A stretch of DNA of 64,000 nt. Origin: Paenibacillus sp. GP183 (GTDB lineage Bacteria > Bacillota > Bacilli > Paenibacillales > NBRC-103111). The notes under the pieces were generated by a model. The model saw only the letters and a program-made list of their open reading frames with translations, was not told the origin of the DNA and made no database searches. The position numbers and the translations under genes are program-made. Location of the stretch: contig NZ_FNSW01000001.1 of assembly GCF_900104695.1 (NCBI RefSeq), positions 1,488,001 to 1,552,000 on the forward strand, in the 5' to 3' direction. Below, piece by piece: positions 16,260 to 24,429 of this stretch. The number at the start of each line of letters is the position of its first letter. Position 1 is the stretch's first letter.

Positions 16260-16997
16260 TTAGTTTTTTTCTCTAAATAATAATGCCCTTATGGCAAAAC
16301 GGGGTAAGATCAGTTGTCGTCTCCATCTTGATGGTTGCTGAATCAATCTATAGAGCCATTCGACATTTAGCCTCTTCCAACTTTCAGGAGTCCCCTTTAC
16401 TTTTCCAGCAATTACATCGAGGCTTCCTCCAACACCAATAGCAATTTTCGCATTAAGCTCTAATCTATATTTATGAATCCATCTCTCAGCATAGGGGGCT
16501 CCAAGTGCAACTATCAAGATATCCGGTTTTAAGGAACCAATCTCTTCAACTATCTTATCTTCTTCATTTTGCTTAAAGAAACCGTGGTGCCTCCCTAGTA
16601 TTAAAAGGTCCGGATACTTATCACGAATAACCTCACATACTTTTAGATTCGTGTTTGGATCTGCACCCAAAAAATAAAATGACCATTTCTTTTGATTCCC
16701 GGAATCGAGTAGCCTTAATAGCGTATCGTAACCAGTAACACGTTCAGGAAGATTTCCTCCCCTTAAACGAGATACCATTACAATCCCAATACCATCGGCT
16801 GTAATAAGACCAGCATCATCTATTATTGAACGTAGCAATCTGTCCTTTTGGCATGCCATTGTGATTTCTGGATTAACCGTAATAACATGAAAAAGTTGAG
16901 ATCTTTTCTGTTCAATTACACTACTAAGAATTTCTACCGTACGGTCTAATGTGATTTCGGGAAATTTAACTCCCATTACTTTCGCATAATTTTCCAA
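16260..16997 (-). CDS. WecG/TagA/CpsF-family glycosyltransferase
   Basis: About 245 residues from a TTG at 16995-16997 with AAAGGTGG upstream. An upstream in-frame start at 17027 is less likely. Family motifs are VITVNPEITMACQKD, ITADGIGIV, FYFLGADPNTN and ILIVALGAPYAERWI with GVGGSLDVIAGKV near the end. TagA-type enzymes transfer N-acetylmannosamine or related sugars to a lipid-linked acceptor in wall teichoic acid or exopolysaccharide synthesis. It stands alone in the array, without other polymer genes, so it may alter the surface of the host. Confidence 0.9.
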   Translation of the reverse strand: MENYAKVMGVKFPEITLDRTVEILSSVIEQKRSQLFHVITVNPEITMACQKDRLLRSIIDDAGLITADGIGIVMVSRLRGGNLPERVTGYDTLLRLLDSGNQKKWSFYFLGADPNTNLKVCEVIRDKYPDLLILGRHHGFFKQNEEDKIVEEIGSLKPDILIVALGAPYAERWIHKYRLELNAKIAIGVGGSLDVIAGKVKGTPESWKRLNVEWLYRLIQQPSRWRRQLILPRFAIRALLFREKN

Positions 16998-17055
16998 ATT
17001 GACATGTCCACCTTTAATTAATATCACCCATATTTTAACATAAATTGGTTTCCTA

Positions 17056-17143
17056 AACTATGCTGCCCGTTACTTCAATAAACCAAAAGAGGAGCTGCCA
17101 GCCTCTAAGCAACTCCTCCGCTATCGTTACCCGTTAGCATAGT
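17056..17143. repeat. Array site D, best preserved
   Basis: Left core AACTATGCTGCCCGTTAC (17056-17073). Hairpin GAGGAGCTGCC/AACTCCTC, which on the minus strand is followed by TTTT and so acts as a terminator. Right core CTATCGTTACCCGTTAGCAT (17121-17140). The outer ACTATGCT and AGCATAGT are inverted repeats. It is almost identical in plan to site 24331-24410. Confidence 0.75.
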
Positions 17144-17175
17144 AATCAATACGTTATAATGTTCTACTTCGCAAC

Positions 17176-17565
17176 TCAGTCCGCGAATATTTCATGTATA
17201 TTTCCTTCAGGATCGGCAAAGAAAGCCGTTGTTTGCCCCCAAGGCATCGCCGTAGGTTCTTTAACCGCGACGGCTCCTTTCGCAATCAATTCATCATAAG
17301 TCTTCTTAACGTCTTCAGGAGATTCGCAAGGGAATGCGAGTTCAAAAGACTGTCTCTTGGTATCCTCCTTGAAAGAATTGTGACCGCCTGTGACATCAGC
17401 CAATATTTGTCGGGAACAAATCGCAAACCGCACCCCCTCGTTTTCAAACTCAACGTAATTTTCAGATTTGCTTTTGGTTTTGAACCCAATCACGTCACTG
17501 TAAAATTCGGTCATTTTAGGCACGTCGCTCGTAACGATCGTAATCAAGGAAATTTGTGCTCTCAT
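17176..17565 (-). CDS. VOC-family (glyoxalase/bleomycin-resistance fold) protein
   Basis: 129 residues, ATG with AAGGAG upstream. Two beta-alpha-beta-beta-beta modules are visible: SLITIVTSDVPKMTEFYSDV and, after the middle, FELAFPCESPEDVKKTYDEL with the C-terminal FFADPEGNIHEIF. This is the common DPxGN..E signature. VOC proteins bind metals and act as lyases, dioxygenases or antibiotic-binding resistance proteins. The exact role is unknown. The next gene starts 12 bp upstream, so the two form one transcription unit between array sites. Confidence 0.88.
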   Translation of the reverse strand: MRAQISLITIVTSDVPKMTEFYSDVIGFKTKSKSENYVEFENEGVRFAICSRQILADVTGGHNSFKEDTKRQSFELAFPCESPEDVKKTYDELIAKGAVAVKEPTAMPWGQTTAFFADPEGNIHEIFAD

Positions 17566-17577
17566 TTAAAACACTCC

Positions 17578-18445
17578 TTATCGTATATAACATGAAATCA
17601 TGTCATGATGATGCAATGCCCTCAAAGCGTCCATTGTCCAAATGCTTTTCCAAATCCTACTGGTTTCCTCGTCTTGAACTGTCCAGTTGAGGACGAAATT
17701 GCCCTCTTCGGTTTGGGTTGTTATTTCATTTTCCAGGCTTCGAACGACATGATCCTTTATCGTTTCGAATAGCGGGCTTTTGGGGGAATGGGCGAAAAAA
17801 AAACGGTTTTGCACTGTATGTTGTTGCCCATTTTACCTTGTCTGTCTCAATAATTTCATAAATATCGGCTTTGACCCGATTTATGATTTCTGTCTTTAAC
17901 GGTTCGGCAATTCGGGCAGCTAAACGAAGGATGCAGAGAGCTTCCAGAAAATAAAATTGATGGTATGGTTTTTTAGGGTTTCGAAGTGATGACATTGCTG
18001 TTTCAGTTACAGATTCGAGGAAATTGAACGGAACCAAATCCCGATATTCATATAGGTATCCGACCAATTCAGCACAAGGGTTGTCGTGCCACCCGCTTGA
18101 TTGTTCGTTATGCCTTGGGTGCCAGCATTTTAGGGAACGGTCATAAGATTCAACGATGTATTTGATTCCCATCTGAACTATTTCATCATTGGATGTTGCT
18201 CCAGCTTCACTAAGATATTGGAAAGCCATGCAAGTATCCATTGCATTTGTATAAATGGGGTTTCCTTCGCCCATATTTTTGAATCCTCCATCTTCGCCCT
18301 GATAGCTACTCAAGACGTCAAGTAAAACTCGAAGAGAACCGTTTTCGAAGTGAAATCGAAATAATTCTTGTTCCAGATCTCTCCCGTTTTTCATTAAATA
18401 ATTTTTGGCGGCTTCGAATTTTTCAAAAGAAAGTTTCAAAATCAA
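17578..18445 (-). pseudogene. Terpenoid-cyclase-like helical toroid protein, frameshifted at a 9-T tract
   Basis: The N-terminal frame (18445 to about 17800) reads MILKLSFEKFEAAKNYLMKN... with repeats such as YQGEDGGFKNMGEGNP and CWHPRHNEQSSGWHDNP, typical of prenyltransferase/squalene-cyclase-like alpha-alpha barrels. After VKWATTYSAKPFFF the frame goes out. The rest (AHSPKSPLFETI... to the C-terminus ISCYIR) continues in the next frame down to 17578. The break lies in nine consecutive As on the plus strand (17795-17803). Removing one restores a protein of about 289 residues. It may be a sequencing error, decay or a slippage switch. Confidence 0.75.
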
Positions 18446-18518
18446 GTCACACCAATCTTGGATATCTTTTCCTCAAACTCTTCTACATAATTGCCCAAAA
18501 CCCTTTATTTGCGTTCTG

Positions 18519-18545
18519 GAACTATGCTGCCCGTTAGTGTAGTTC
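18519..18545. repeat. Array half-site E (left core only)
   Basis: The core ACTATGCTGCCCGTTAG is enclosed by GAACTA and TAGTTC arms. It lies 74 bp upstream of the terpenoid-cyclase-like gene start. The partner hairpin and right core are not next to it. The recombinase-tail repeat begins about 170 bp further on. Confidence 0.65.
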
Positions 18546-18714
18546 ACCTTAAACCATGGTATGTTCCCTATCAGCTTTTAAGACTCCTGAGACCAATCAA
18601 AGAATCGAATAAGCTACTACTTGGTATGTCGTTCCAATACCTGGTGGAAATCACTAGCCCATAAACGGGCTTTTTAGGACTTATGTAACAATTTCCTTTG
18701 TATGAAAATTTCCT
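18546..18714. other. Intergenic stretch, no supported gene
   Basis: Sequence between half-site E and the recombinase-tail repeat. No coding or structural signal is recognised. Confidence 0.4.
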
Positions 18715-18925
18715 CACTATGTATACAGTCGCTCCTACTGTCAATATAAATACTGTTGTAAATCATAATGAATTTATAAGACAAATATCCTTTGTTAAAA
18801 AGAAATTTAAAAATAATATAATGTTTATCGAAAAAGAAATTACAGTTCAAAGGCCTTATTAAATATTATCTTTAGCATAATGATTCCATAAGTTAATGAA
18901 AAGAAACCTACAATTAAATTTGCAG
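18715..18925 (+). repeat. Copy of a serine-recombinase 3' end and downstream sequence
   Basis: About 200 bp, similar to 30036-30250, which holds the last codons of the recombinase fragment at 29380-30100 and its 3' flank (shared AATGAATTTATAAGACAAAT). It marks the end of a lost recombinase gene inside the array. Confidence 0.7.
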
Positions 18926-18937
18926 GTTTCTTTTAAC
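18899..18937. terminator. Bidirectional terminator downstream of the YolD-like gene
   Basis: AAAGAAACCTACA/TGCAGGTTTCTTTT is a hairpin with A- and T-runs on both sides, able to stop transcripts from the YolD-like gene and from the other strand. Its left part belongs to the repeat shared with 30.2 kb. Confidence 0.7.
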
Positions 18938-18944
18938 ATTTTAT

Positions 18945-19318
18945 TCACAGATCTTGCATCTCAGATTCAGACCAATCTTGGGACAACTCCGCTTTTATCA
19001 CATCCCGAAACATGAACCACTCCCAATCAGCAACTCCAGTAAAAGGATCTTCGGTGTCTAGACGGAAGCTATCACGCTGGGTACATGTAACAATGCCGGT
19101 TACACTTCGCAGATCGTACTCACCATATAAAGTTAACCTGACCACTTTCTGTTGTCTGTGAGATTGAAAAAGAACGGTGCTGATGATCTCCAATCATCCA
19201 GCGTTGGCCTCACTAGGCGATCTATTTGCTTTGCTTGCCTCCGAGTGGCATCTTTGTGCTCAGGTAACATCATTCGTGAGGATTCCCATAATCCGTTTGC
19301 TTCCAGTTTCTTTCCCAA
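18945..19318 (-). pseudogene. YolD-like protein, frameshifted
   Basis: The N-terminal frame (19318 to about 19170) begins MGKKLEANGLWESSRMMLPE, like YolD proteins. The C-terminal frame (to 18945) continues EIISTVLFQSHRQQKVVRLT... to IKAELSQDW. The two frames meet at GATGATTGGAGATC (about 19185-19195). A single-base change of length would give one YolD-like protein of about 125 residues. In Bacilli yolD genes usually sit beside Y-family polymerases under LexA control. Here the polymerase is absent but a LexA box lies upstream of the first gene. Confidence 0.65.
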
Positions 19319-19330
19319 TGTAACGACCTC

Positions 19331-19714
19331 CTAATAATCTAAGCTGCTCACCCGCATTCCTAAATTCATAAGCATTGTCATCAGTTCTGCCTTTACCAAA
19401 CTCCTAAGCAAATAGAAACGATGCATATAGCCGCGGACCTTGTATTCTATTTCAATACCCTTTAAATTCATGTCTGTGCTCAATATTTTAATGTCAAGCT
19501 TTTTCATCCTGTTCCTGATGCTATGCAATTCTTCATATATCAATTTCTCAACTCCTTTAAGGTAGAAAATAACATGACTGTACACAATCTTGTCCTGATT
19601 GATTTGCAGCTCATCAATATCTCTGGCCAGCATATCCAGCAAAATGGGCAGCAATGTAAATTCTTTGATGATTTGAAGATCCTCTTCGGTTTCAATCCTT
19701 GGATTTATACTCAA
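19331..19714 (-). CDS. Hypothetical protein in the yolD operon
   Basis: About 128 residues from a TTG at 19712-19714, placed 6 nt after GAGGTGAT; an ATG at 19720 is the alternative. The sequence SINPRIETEEDLQIIKEFTL and later KKLDIKIL..GIEIEY.VRGY.HRF resembles the small protein that often precedes yolD in Paenibacillus-type genomes. The function is unknown but the context suggests the SOS response. It is followed 12 bp later by the YolD-like reading frame. Confidence 0.65.
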   Translation of the reverse strand: MSINPRIETEEDLQIIKEFTLLPILLDMLARDIDELQINQDKIVYSHVIFYLKGVEKLIYEELHSIRNRMKKLDIKILSTDMNLKGIEIEYKVRGYMHRFYLLRSLVKAELMTMLMNLGMRVSSLDY

Positions 19715-19733
19715 ATTCATCACCTCTATAATG

Positions 19734-19761
19734 AGAACGTATATTCGCATTTTGTATTATA
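19734..19761 (-). promoter_or_regulatory. LexA box overlapping a promoter
   Basis: The minus strand reads TATAAT (19756-19761), then CGAATATACGTTCT (19734-19747). This fits the Bacillus SOS consensus CGAACRNRYGTTYC at 12 of 14 positions. A TTGCAT -35-like motif lies 19 nt further upstream. LexA binding here would block initiation of the yolD operon. Confidence 0.7.
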
Positions 19762-19866
19762 CACTGAAATGGTATGTAATATGCAAGTGGAAATTTTGAT
19801 TTTCAAAATTCCCTATATGCTGAACAACAATTGAGTGGCTTTAACAGGTAATTATAAGCACAAAAA

Positions 19867-19965
19867 AGACTGTTGGAACTCGGCTTCTTCTGCGAGTTAA
19901 CAGTCTGTTGTGTTTGAATATTTATATCAGCCTTAATGAAATTTAACTATTGTTTTTCGTTAGTT
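19867..19965. repeat. Array site F
   Basis: Long hairpin AGACTGTT..ACTCG/CGAGT.AACAGTCT (19867-19906), with TTTTTT on the minus strand. The right core AACTATTGTTTTTCGTTAG is at 19945-19963. No clear left core. Confidence 0.6.
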
Positions 19966-20037
19966 CAGTTGGGGTATGAGAATTTCCCTTTTCACAACCT
20001 CACACTATTCAAAAAAAAGCCAGTAAGAGCTCAGCCA

Positions 20038-21815
20038 TTAATTCAAGGTATTGTTTAAGCAATTAATCCCCCCATACGTCAACCGACACCTCAAACCTTC
20101 GTACTTTTTTAGCATATTTACTCTGAAAATCTGAATTTGAGTTATATCAGCTAACTGGGCGTTATGACAAAACTCACGTGCTTCTTCCAAACTAATATTC
20201 TTTTTTTTGATAAATTCCAGAAAATCTCCTTTCTTATTAGGTTCATCATCTTTTTTTTCTGACAAGAAAGAATCTAATTTCTCTTTTAGTGGCAACAAGT
20301 CATCTCTTGAAAGATATTTTGCTATTAATTTTGCAAAATATGGTTTGGAGTATCCACGCTCTAAAAGTTCATATAACAACTCCTTAATAACATTAGATCC
20401 CTTAACGTTTTTTGTTTGTTCGATCGACACAGACTCCTTATCAATACCTAGTATTTTAGCAGTTTTCTCTTTAATCGTTTCTTGAATGTCCTGAGGTTTA
20501 ATGTTCATAATTTTTTCAGCAAATGCAACATCAGTCTTGCTTTTTTGTATTACGTATTCCATATCTTTTATCGCAGATAATATTGCTGAGGGATTTGTAA
20601 GAAATAAGTTCTCTAACTCATATACATTCAAATGCTTTTCTGTTTCTGTATCAACTTTACTGCCGTTGTCACCGTCATATAGGAACAAATAAGGTATTGG
20701 CAACTTATATAACTGCGTAAATTGATCATTAATCTTTCGAACATACTGATCACGATCTTTTCCATGCATATTGATAATTGAAACATTCAGTGACTTTAAG
20801 TTATAACCACAGATTGACTAAAGCCTCTGCTTCTCCTTCAACAAATAATATTTTGTTAGCCAATGCTATATCAGCATTCCTTAGACCAATTTCTTGAAAA
20901 ATTTCCGTTATACCAGTAGTTTGCGTAAGAGTGCGTATTTTTGTTTCATTATTTTCAAAGGTACACAATAATACACGATTTGAATCTGCTGCGTTAATTA
21001 TAGTTGTTGAATGAGTGGTCACAAAATAATAATGTTTATCATACTTTTTCAAGAAAAGAACTAGATTAAGCTCTGCCTCAGGGTGCAAAAACGAATGAGG
21101 CTCATCCATAAGAAAAATAGTTGGTTCGGAACGTAATATAACTAAAGAAGCTAGAAGTATCAATTGCCCAACACCTGCACCACAAGCGGAAAGAGGGATG
21201 GTGTTCTCCATTACATCCCGTAATTGTATTTCTGCATAATGCGAGGAATCAGCTTCCACGATATTAGGTGCAATTATTTCTCTATATTGGGGGAATAGAC
21301 TGCGTACAAACTCTTGAAGCGGTTCTAAGTGATTGTTTCTTTGTGAAAGTATTGTGTGAATTACGTTATGCAAATTTCTTCCATCCGGGTGGATTTCAAC
21401 TTCTGTTGCAAGACCATTTTTTGAAGGTATAGTACGAAAGGCAGGAATATCAATTATAGTGGGGAGATTATTTAGTAAGGCTGAGCCAAGAGTACCTGTA
21501 ATTGAATTTACCTGTGATAAATAACCAATATCAAGTTTTTTTTCGACTTCCCTAGTTTCTAAACCGAAATTGAACGCGTTTTTTTGTTCAGGCTGTCTCC
21601 CACTTTCAGAAAAGTATAAATAAGAAACCACACCAGGTGCCGCACCTTTAGAAGGTAAAAGTTTGGTCCACTGATTTGAGATAAATCCACTAATACTGAA
21701 GGTCCGATCTGGATAAATACAAATAGCTACTGTACGAAAATCAATTCGTGCGAATTGTGAGGCAAATACTTCACGCAGGGATTGTATGTTTTCTAAATGA
21801 ATATTTCGGTGCCAT
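20038..21815 (-). pseudogene. OLD-family ATPase/TOPRIM nuclease, truncated and frameshifted
   Basis: The upper frame (about 21815-20801) has the ABC-type signature region LSACGAGVGQLILLASLVIL, Walker B TIFLMDEPHSFLHPEAE, the H-loop VTTHSTT and the start of the TOPRIM domain, ILFVEGEAE. The lower frame (20801-20038) continues with LFLYDGDNG, the TOPRIM Asp motif. They are out of frame by one base near 20804. The N-terminus with the Walker A motif is missing, cut off by the repeat cluster at 21818. OLD-family nucleases act in phage defence (for example as GajA or retron partners). This copy is not functional as read. Confidence 0.8.
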
Positions 21816-21817
21816 AG

Positions 21818-21905
21818 AGCCAGCTGGTTAATGAGTCAGAGCCACCGTGTTAAAAAAATAGAGCCATTATGTTAATGGTGAGAGCCATCAAATAATTGAT
21901 GGCTC
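21818..21905. repeat. IS-end-like cluster of GGCTCT repeats, copy 1
   Basis: Four copies of a roughly 22-bp unit (TGGCTCTnACTCATTAACCA) read on the minus strand. The sequence GGCTCTGACTCATTAACCA recurs in opposite orientation at 28685-28703. Such multiple terminal repeats occur at the ends of IS21-type elements. No transposase is present, so this is probably a remnant end that cut the OLD-family gene. Confidence 0.5.
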
Positions 21906-21920
21906 TCGGTTAACTAATTC

Positions 21921-21940
21921 AACTATCGTACCCGTTAGCT
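21921..21940. repeat. Array half-site G (right core)
   Basis: AACTATCGTACCCGTTAGCT, 89 bp beyond the stop of the uridine-kinase-like gene. The hairpin and left core were replaced by the GGCTCT repeats. Confidence 0.6.
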
Positions 21941-22028
21941 CAACAAACTTGTGCAATGAAAATCTGTTTCCATTGATGAACTATTGATCCCCGATAGTTG
22001 AGTATTTTTCATTACTTACTTTTCTTAT

Positions 22029-22673
22029 TTACTCTGTCAATCCATTCGGATCACTAATTACATTGACTTCAAACTTCGAAATATTACCAATTTGACCTGT
22101 ACCATCAATTATTATGTCAGCATATTCAGTTGGTTGTTGAATTTCAAAATATCTATCTTCAGCTGGTAACCATACATTTTCCCACATTTGTCGGTTGGAA
22201 TTACCATCTCTCTTTACTCCTCTTTCAAGCCTAAATTCTCTAGGGCTATCAACCCAAATTAGGATGTCATAGAGATGAGATAATTCTTTTCGAATGGAGT
22301 AACACCCCTCAATAATCACAATTCCTCCAACCAACACTGTAGACCATTCAGCCATCTTATCTCTATCCCAATCATATTTTTGATACTGACTTGGCATATC
22401 GTTTTTTAATGGGCTTAATACCTGTGTTCCAACACGCCTCCAATCCCAATTTGCACCAATCTCATTTCTATGATCGATCAGTTCTCTCTCATCGGAAGGT
22501 TTATAGAAATCATCCATATGAACAACAGTCACATTTTCATTTATCATTTGAAGTTTTTGAGCTAGCGTACTCTTTCCTGATGCTCCCCCGCCATCAATTC
22601 CTAATATCAAGGTCTTTTGTTTTCTAGGAATGACATTAAATTTATCCATAAGTTCTTCCAATGATGTGATCAT
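22029..22673 (-). CDS. Uridine-kinase-like P-loop kinase
   Basis: 214 residues from the ATG at 22671-22673, preceded by AAGGAG. Walker A is GIDGGGASGKSTLA. The aspartate motif VVHMDDFYKPSDE and the lid region SPREFRLERGVKRDG fit the uridine kinase/phosphoribulokinase group. It could phosphorylate a nucleoside or serve as an antibiotic phosphotransferase. It is a single gene between array sites with an 83-bp leader after the upstream core. Confidence 0.8.
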   Translation of the reverse strand: MITSLEELMDKFNVIPRKQKTLILGIDGGGASGKSTLAQKLQMINENVTVVHMDDFYKPSDERELIDHRNEIGANWDWRRVGTQVLSPLKNDMPSQYQKYDWDRDKMAEWSTVLVGGIVIIEGCYSIRKELSHLYDILIWVDSPREFRLERGVKRDGNSNRQMWENVWLPAEDRYFEIQQPTEYADIIIDGTGQIGNISKFEVNVISDPNGLTE

Positions 22674-22755
22674 AACATCTCTCCTTTTCAAAAATTAAAT
22701 AGTCCTTAATTTTACATCCTTCGAATGAATGAGAAAAATTTATTACTAACTAATC

Positions 22756-22795
22756 TCTCCTGCCCGTTAGCGGAATAACGATCCTATCGCCTTAG
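22756..22795. repeat. Array site H, compressed
   Basis: Left core CTCCTGCCCGTTAG (22757-22770) and a degenerate right core CTATCGCCTTAG (22784-22795) only 13 bp apart. The central hairpin is lost. Confidence 0.5.
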
Positions 22796-22803
22796 ATATG
22801 CCT

Positions 22804-23325
22804 TTAAAGCGAATTGCTATATGTTAACTTAGTCACTTCAAGCAGATTCGCTATTCCATTAGTTTCCTCATTATAAAACAAACCATCTTTAATATGATCA
22901 ATGTAGAGGAATCCATTTAAATGATCAACTTCGTGTTGGATGCATCTTGCTAGTATCCCCTCACCTTCAATAATAGACTCTGAGCCGGATCTAGTTAAAC
23001 TTTTAATTTTTACATATTGAGATCTTCTTACTACACCCGCGTAACCCGGATAAGATAAACATCCCTCAGGTCCCACTTGTTCTCCGCTTCGATAAATTAT
23101 CTCGGGATTAATTAATTCAATTAAACCTTCACCGCAATCCATAACAATAACTCTTCTTAGAATTCCAACTTGTGGGGCGGCTAAGCCAGCTCGACCCTCC
23201 GAAGCGTAGAGTGTCTCAGTCAAATCATCAAGAAGTTTTATGATTCTTGGAGTAATGCTTTCAACTGGCTTAGATAACTTTCGAAGAGTAGGATCTCCGA
23301 ATGGCAAAATAGTCTTTATAGTCAT
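22804..23325 (-). CDS. def: Peptide deformylase
   Basis: About 173 residues from the ATG at 23323-23325 with AAAGGGTG upstream. All three deformylase motifs are intact: GLAAPQVG, EGCLSYPG and QHEVDHLNG (HExxH metal site). The enzyme removes formyl from initiator Met on new proteins. This is an extra copy carried by the element, in one unit with an XRE regulator. A second deformylase could lower susceptibility to inhibitors such as actinonin, as inference. Confidence 0.93.
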   Translation of the reverse strand: MTIKTILPFGDPTLRKLSKPVESITPRIIKLLDDLTETLYASEGRAGLAAPQVGILRRVIVMDCGEGLIELINPEIIYRSGEQVGPEGCLSYPGYAGVVRRSQYVKIKSLTRSGSESIIEGEGILARCIQHEVDHLNGFLYIDHIKDGLFYNEETNGIANLLEVTKLTYSNSL

Positions 23326-23327
23326 CG

Positions 23328-23570
23328 TTAAGCACCCTTTATTCGTGAAGATGGAGTATGGACCCATAAGTCATTTGGTTTACAATCTAAAGCTGTACAT
23401 AATGCATCAAGCGTATCTGCCTTCATTTGTTTCGGGTTTCCTGATAATAGAGCACTGATGGAAGGTGCAGAAAGGCTATAGTCTACTTTTTCGTTTAAAA
23501 GACGCCCCAATGCTGCACCTGACCATATACCTCTGTCAGCCATTATTTTTCTCAACATCCATTCGAGCAA
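23328..23570 (-). CDS. XRE-family transcriptional regulator
   Basis: About 80 residues from a TTG at 23570 placed after GAGGGGTG; an ATG at 23588 is possible. A Cro/CI-type helix-turn-helix spans RGIWSGAALGRLLN..YSLSAPSISALLSG, followed by KADTLDALCTALDCKPNDLW, the usual end of small repressors. Its stop lies 2 bp before the deformylase start. Twin palindromes directly upstream are likely its operators, so it probably autoregulates and controls the deformylase. Confidence 0.85.
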   Translation of the reverse strand: MLEWMLRKIMADRGIWSGAALGRLLNEKVDYSLSAPSISALLSGNPKQMKADTLDALCTALDCKPNDLWVHTPSSRIKGA

Positions 23571-23591
23571 GTCGAACACCCCTCGCATTTA

Positions 23592-23626
23592 TTAGGTATC
23601 ACCTAATAAATTTAGGTATTACCTAA
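23592..23626. promoter_or_regulatory. Twin operator of the XRE regulator
   Basis: Two 15-bp palindromes, TTAGGTATCACCTAA (23592-23606) and TTAGGTATTACCTAA (23612-23626), are centred 20 bp apart, about two helical turns. They lie immediately upstream of the regulator and near a TATATT promoter-like motif. Confidence 0.75.
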
Positions 23627-23658
23627 TAAATATACTACCATTAAATTGGGATATATTC

Positions 23659-23733
23659 AACTCTACTGCCCGTCCCTCAACAAATGAAAAAGGAGCTGCC
23701 GTAGCAATCTCCTTCACTATCGTATCCGTCAAT
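23659..23733. repeat. Array site I
   Basis: Left core CTCTACTGCCCGTCCC, hairpin AAGGAGCTGCC/GCAATCTCCTT (terminator with T-run on the minus strand), right core CACTATCGTATCCGTCAATC (right part altered). Confidence 0.65.
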
Positions 23734-23775
23734 CTTTTATTAGTGTCAATAACCCACAGATCCGATGTATGTAAA

Positions 23776-24273
23776 TTACCCCTTATATTCATGTCTAAGT
23801 ATAGACATTACTGAGAGAGATTCAAATCTTTCTCCATTGAAGAAGCAGTCCCTAAGTGTTCCTTCAAAGATAAAACCAACTGATTCATAAACATGACGTG
23901 CCCGATGATTAAAATTTTTCACATCCAACCAAATACGATGAGTCTCGGTATTCTCAAAAACCCACTTTATGATAAGCTTCATTGCTTCTTTTCCATACCC
24001 TTGACCCTTAATCTTAGTAGTTATTCGCTTTACGCAAACAGCTTTGTTCGAATCTAAAAATCCTGTTAATATAACATATCCAACCTTATTGCCCTGTTTG
24101 TTCTCAATGGTTAAATGAACCATATTTTCATTCGTTAAGGCTTCTAAGTGTTGTTCGAAAGTCCATTGTCCAATAAATGGAATGTTATTTGGGTCAGTTT
24201 CTGTTTCTAAAACAAATGCTAAATCATTTATTTGTGTTTTCCGTAGGTCCAGTATCTTAGATTGAATAATCAT
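23776..24273 (-). CDS. GNAT-family acetyltransferase, RimJ/RimL type
   Basis: 165 residues, ATG preceded by AGAAGGA. Motif A is CVKRITTKIKGQGYGKEAMK (R/Q-x-x-G-Q-G-Y-G) and motif B is WLDVKNFNHRARHVYESVGF. The C-terminal part FEGTLRDCFFNGERFESLSV is typical of RimJ/RimL-like ribosomal-protein or drug acetyltransferases. The substrate is not known. A single gene between sites I and J. Confidence 0.88.
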   Translation of the reverse strand: MIIQSKILDLRKTQINDLAFVLETETDPNNIPFIGQWTFEQHLEALTNENMVHLTIENKQGNKVGYVILTGFLDSNKAVCVKRITTKIKGQGYGKEAMKLIIKWVFENTETHRIWLDVKNFNHRARHVYESVGFIFEGTLRDCFFNGERFESLSVMSILRHEYKG

Positions 24274-24330
24274 AATCAGTTCCTTCTTTCCTACATCCCT
24301 ACTTAATAGAATTAGAGCTCATATTTGCAT

Positions 24331-24410
24331 TCTCCTGCCCGTTTACTTCAATAAACCAAAAGAGGAGCAGCCCCGAAGCAAGCTCCTCCACTATCGTTCT
24401 CCGTTAGTTC
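24331..24410. repeat. Array site J, near-duplicate of site D
   Basis: Left core CTCCTGCCCGTTTAC, shared spacer TTCAATAAACCAAAAGAGGA, hairpin GAGGAGCAGCC/AAGCTCCTC, right core ACTATCGTTCTCCGTTAGTT (24390-24409). It shares the left-to-right plan and most of the sequence with 17056-17143. Confidence 0.75.
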
Positions 24411-24429
24411 AGTTGTCATGTGGATGTTT

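Noticed and set aside
20038-21815. Functional OLD or Gabija-type defence gene
   Set aside because: It lacks Walker A, is frameshifted and has no helicase partner.
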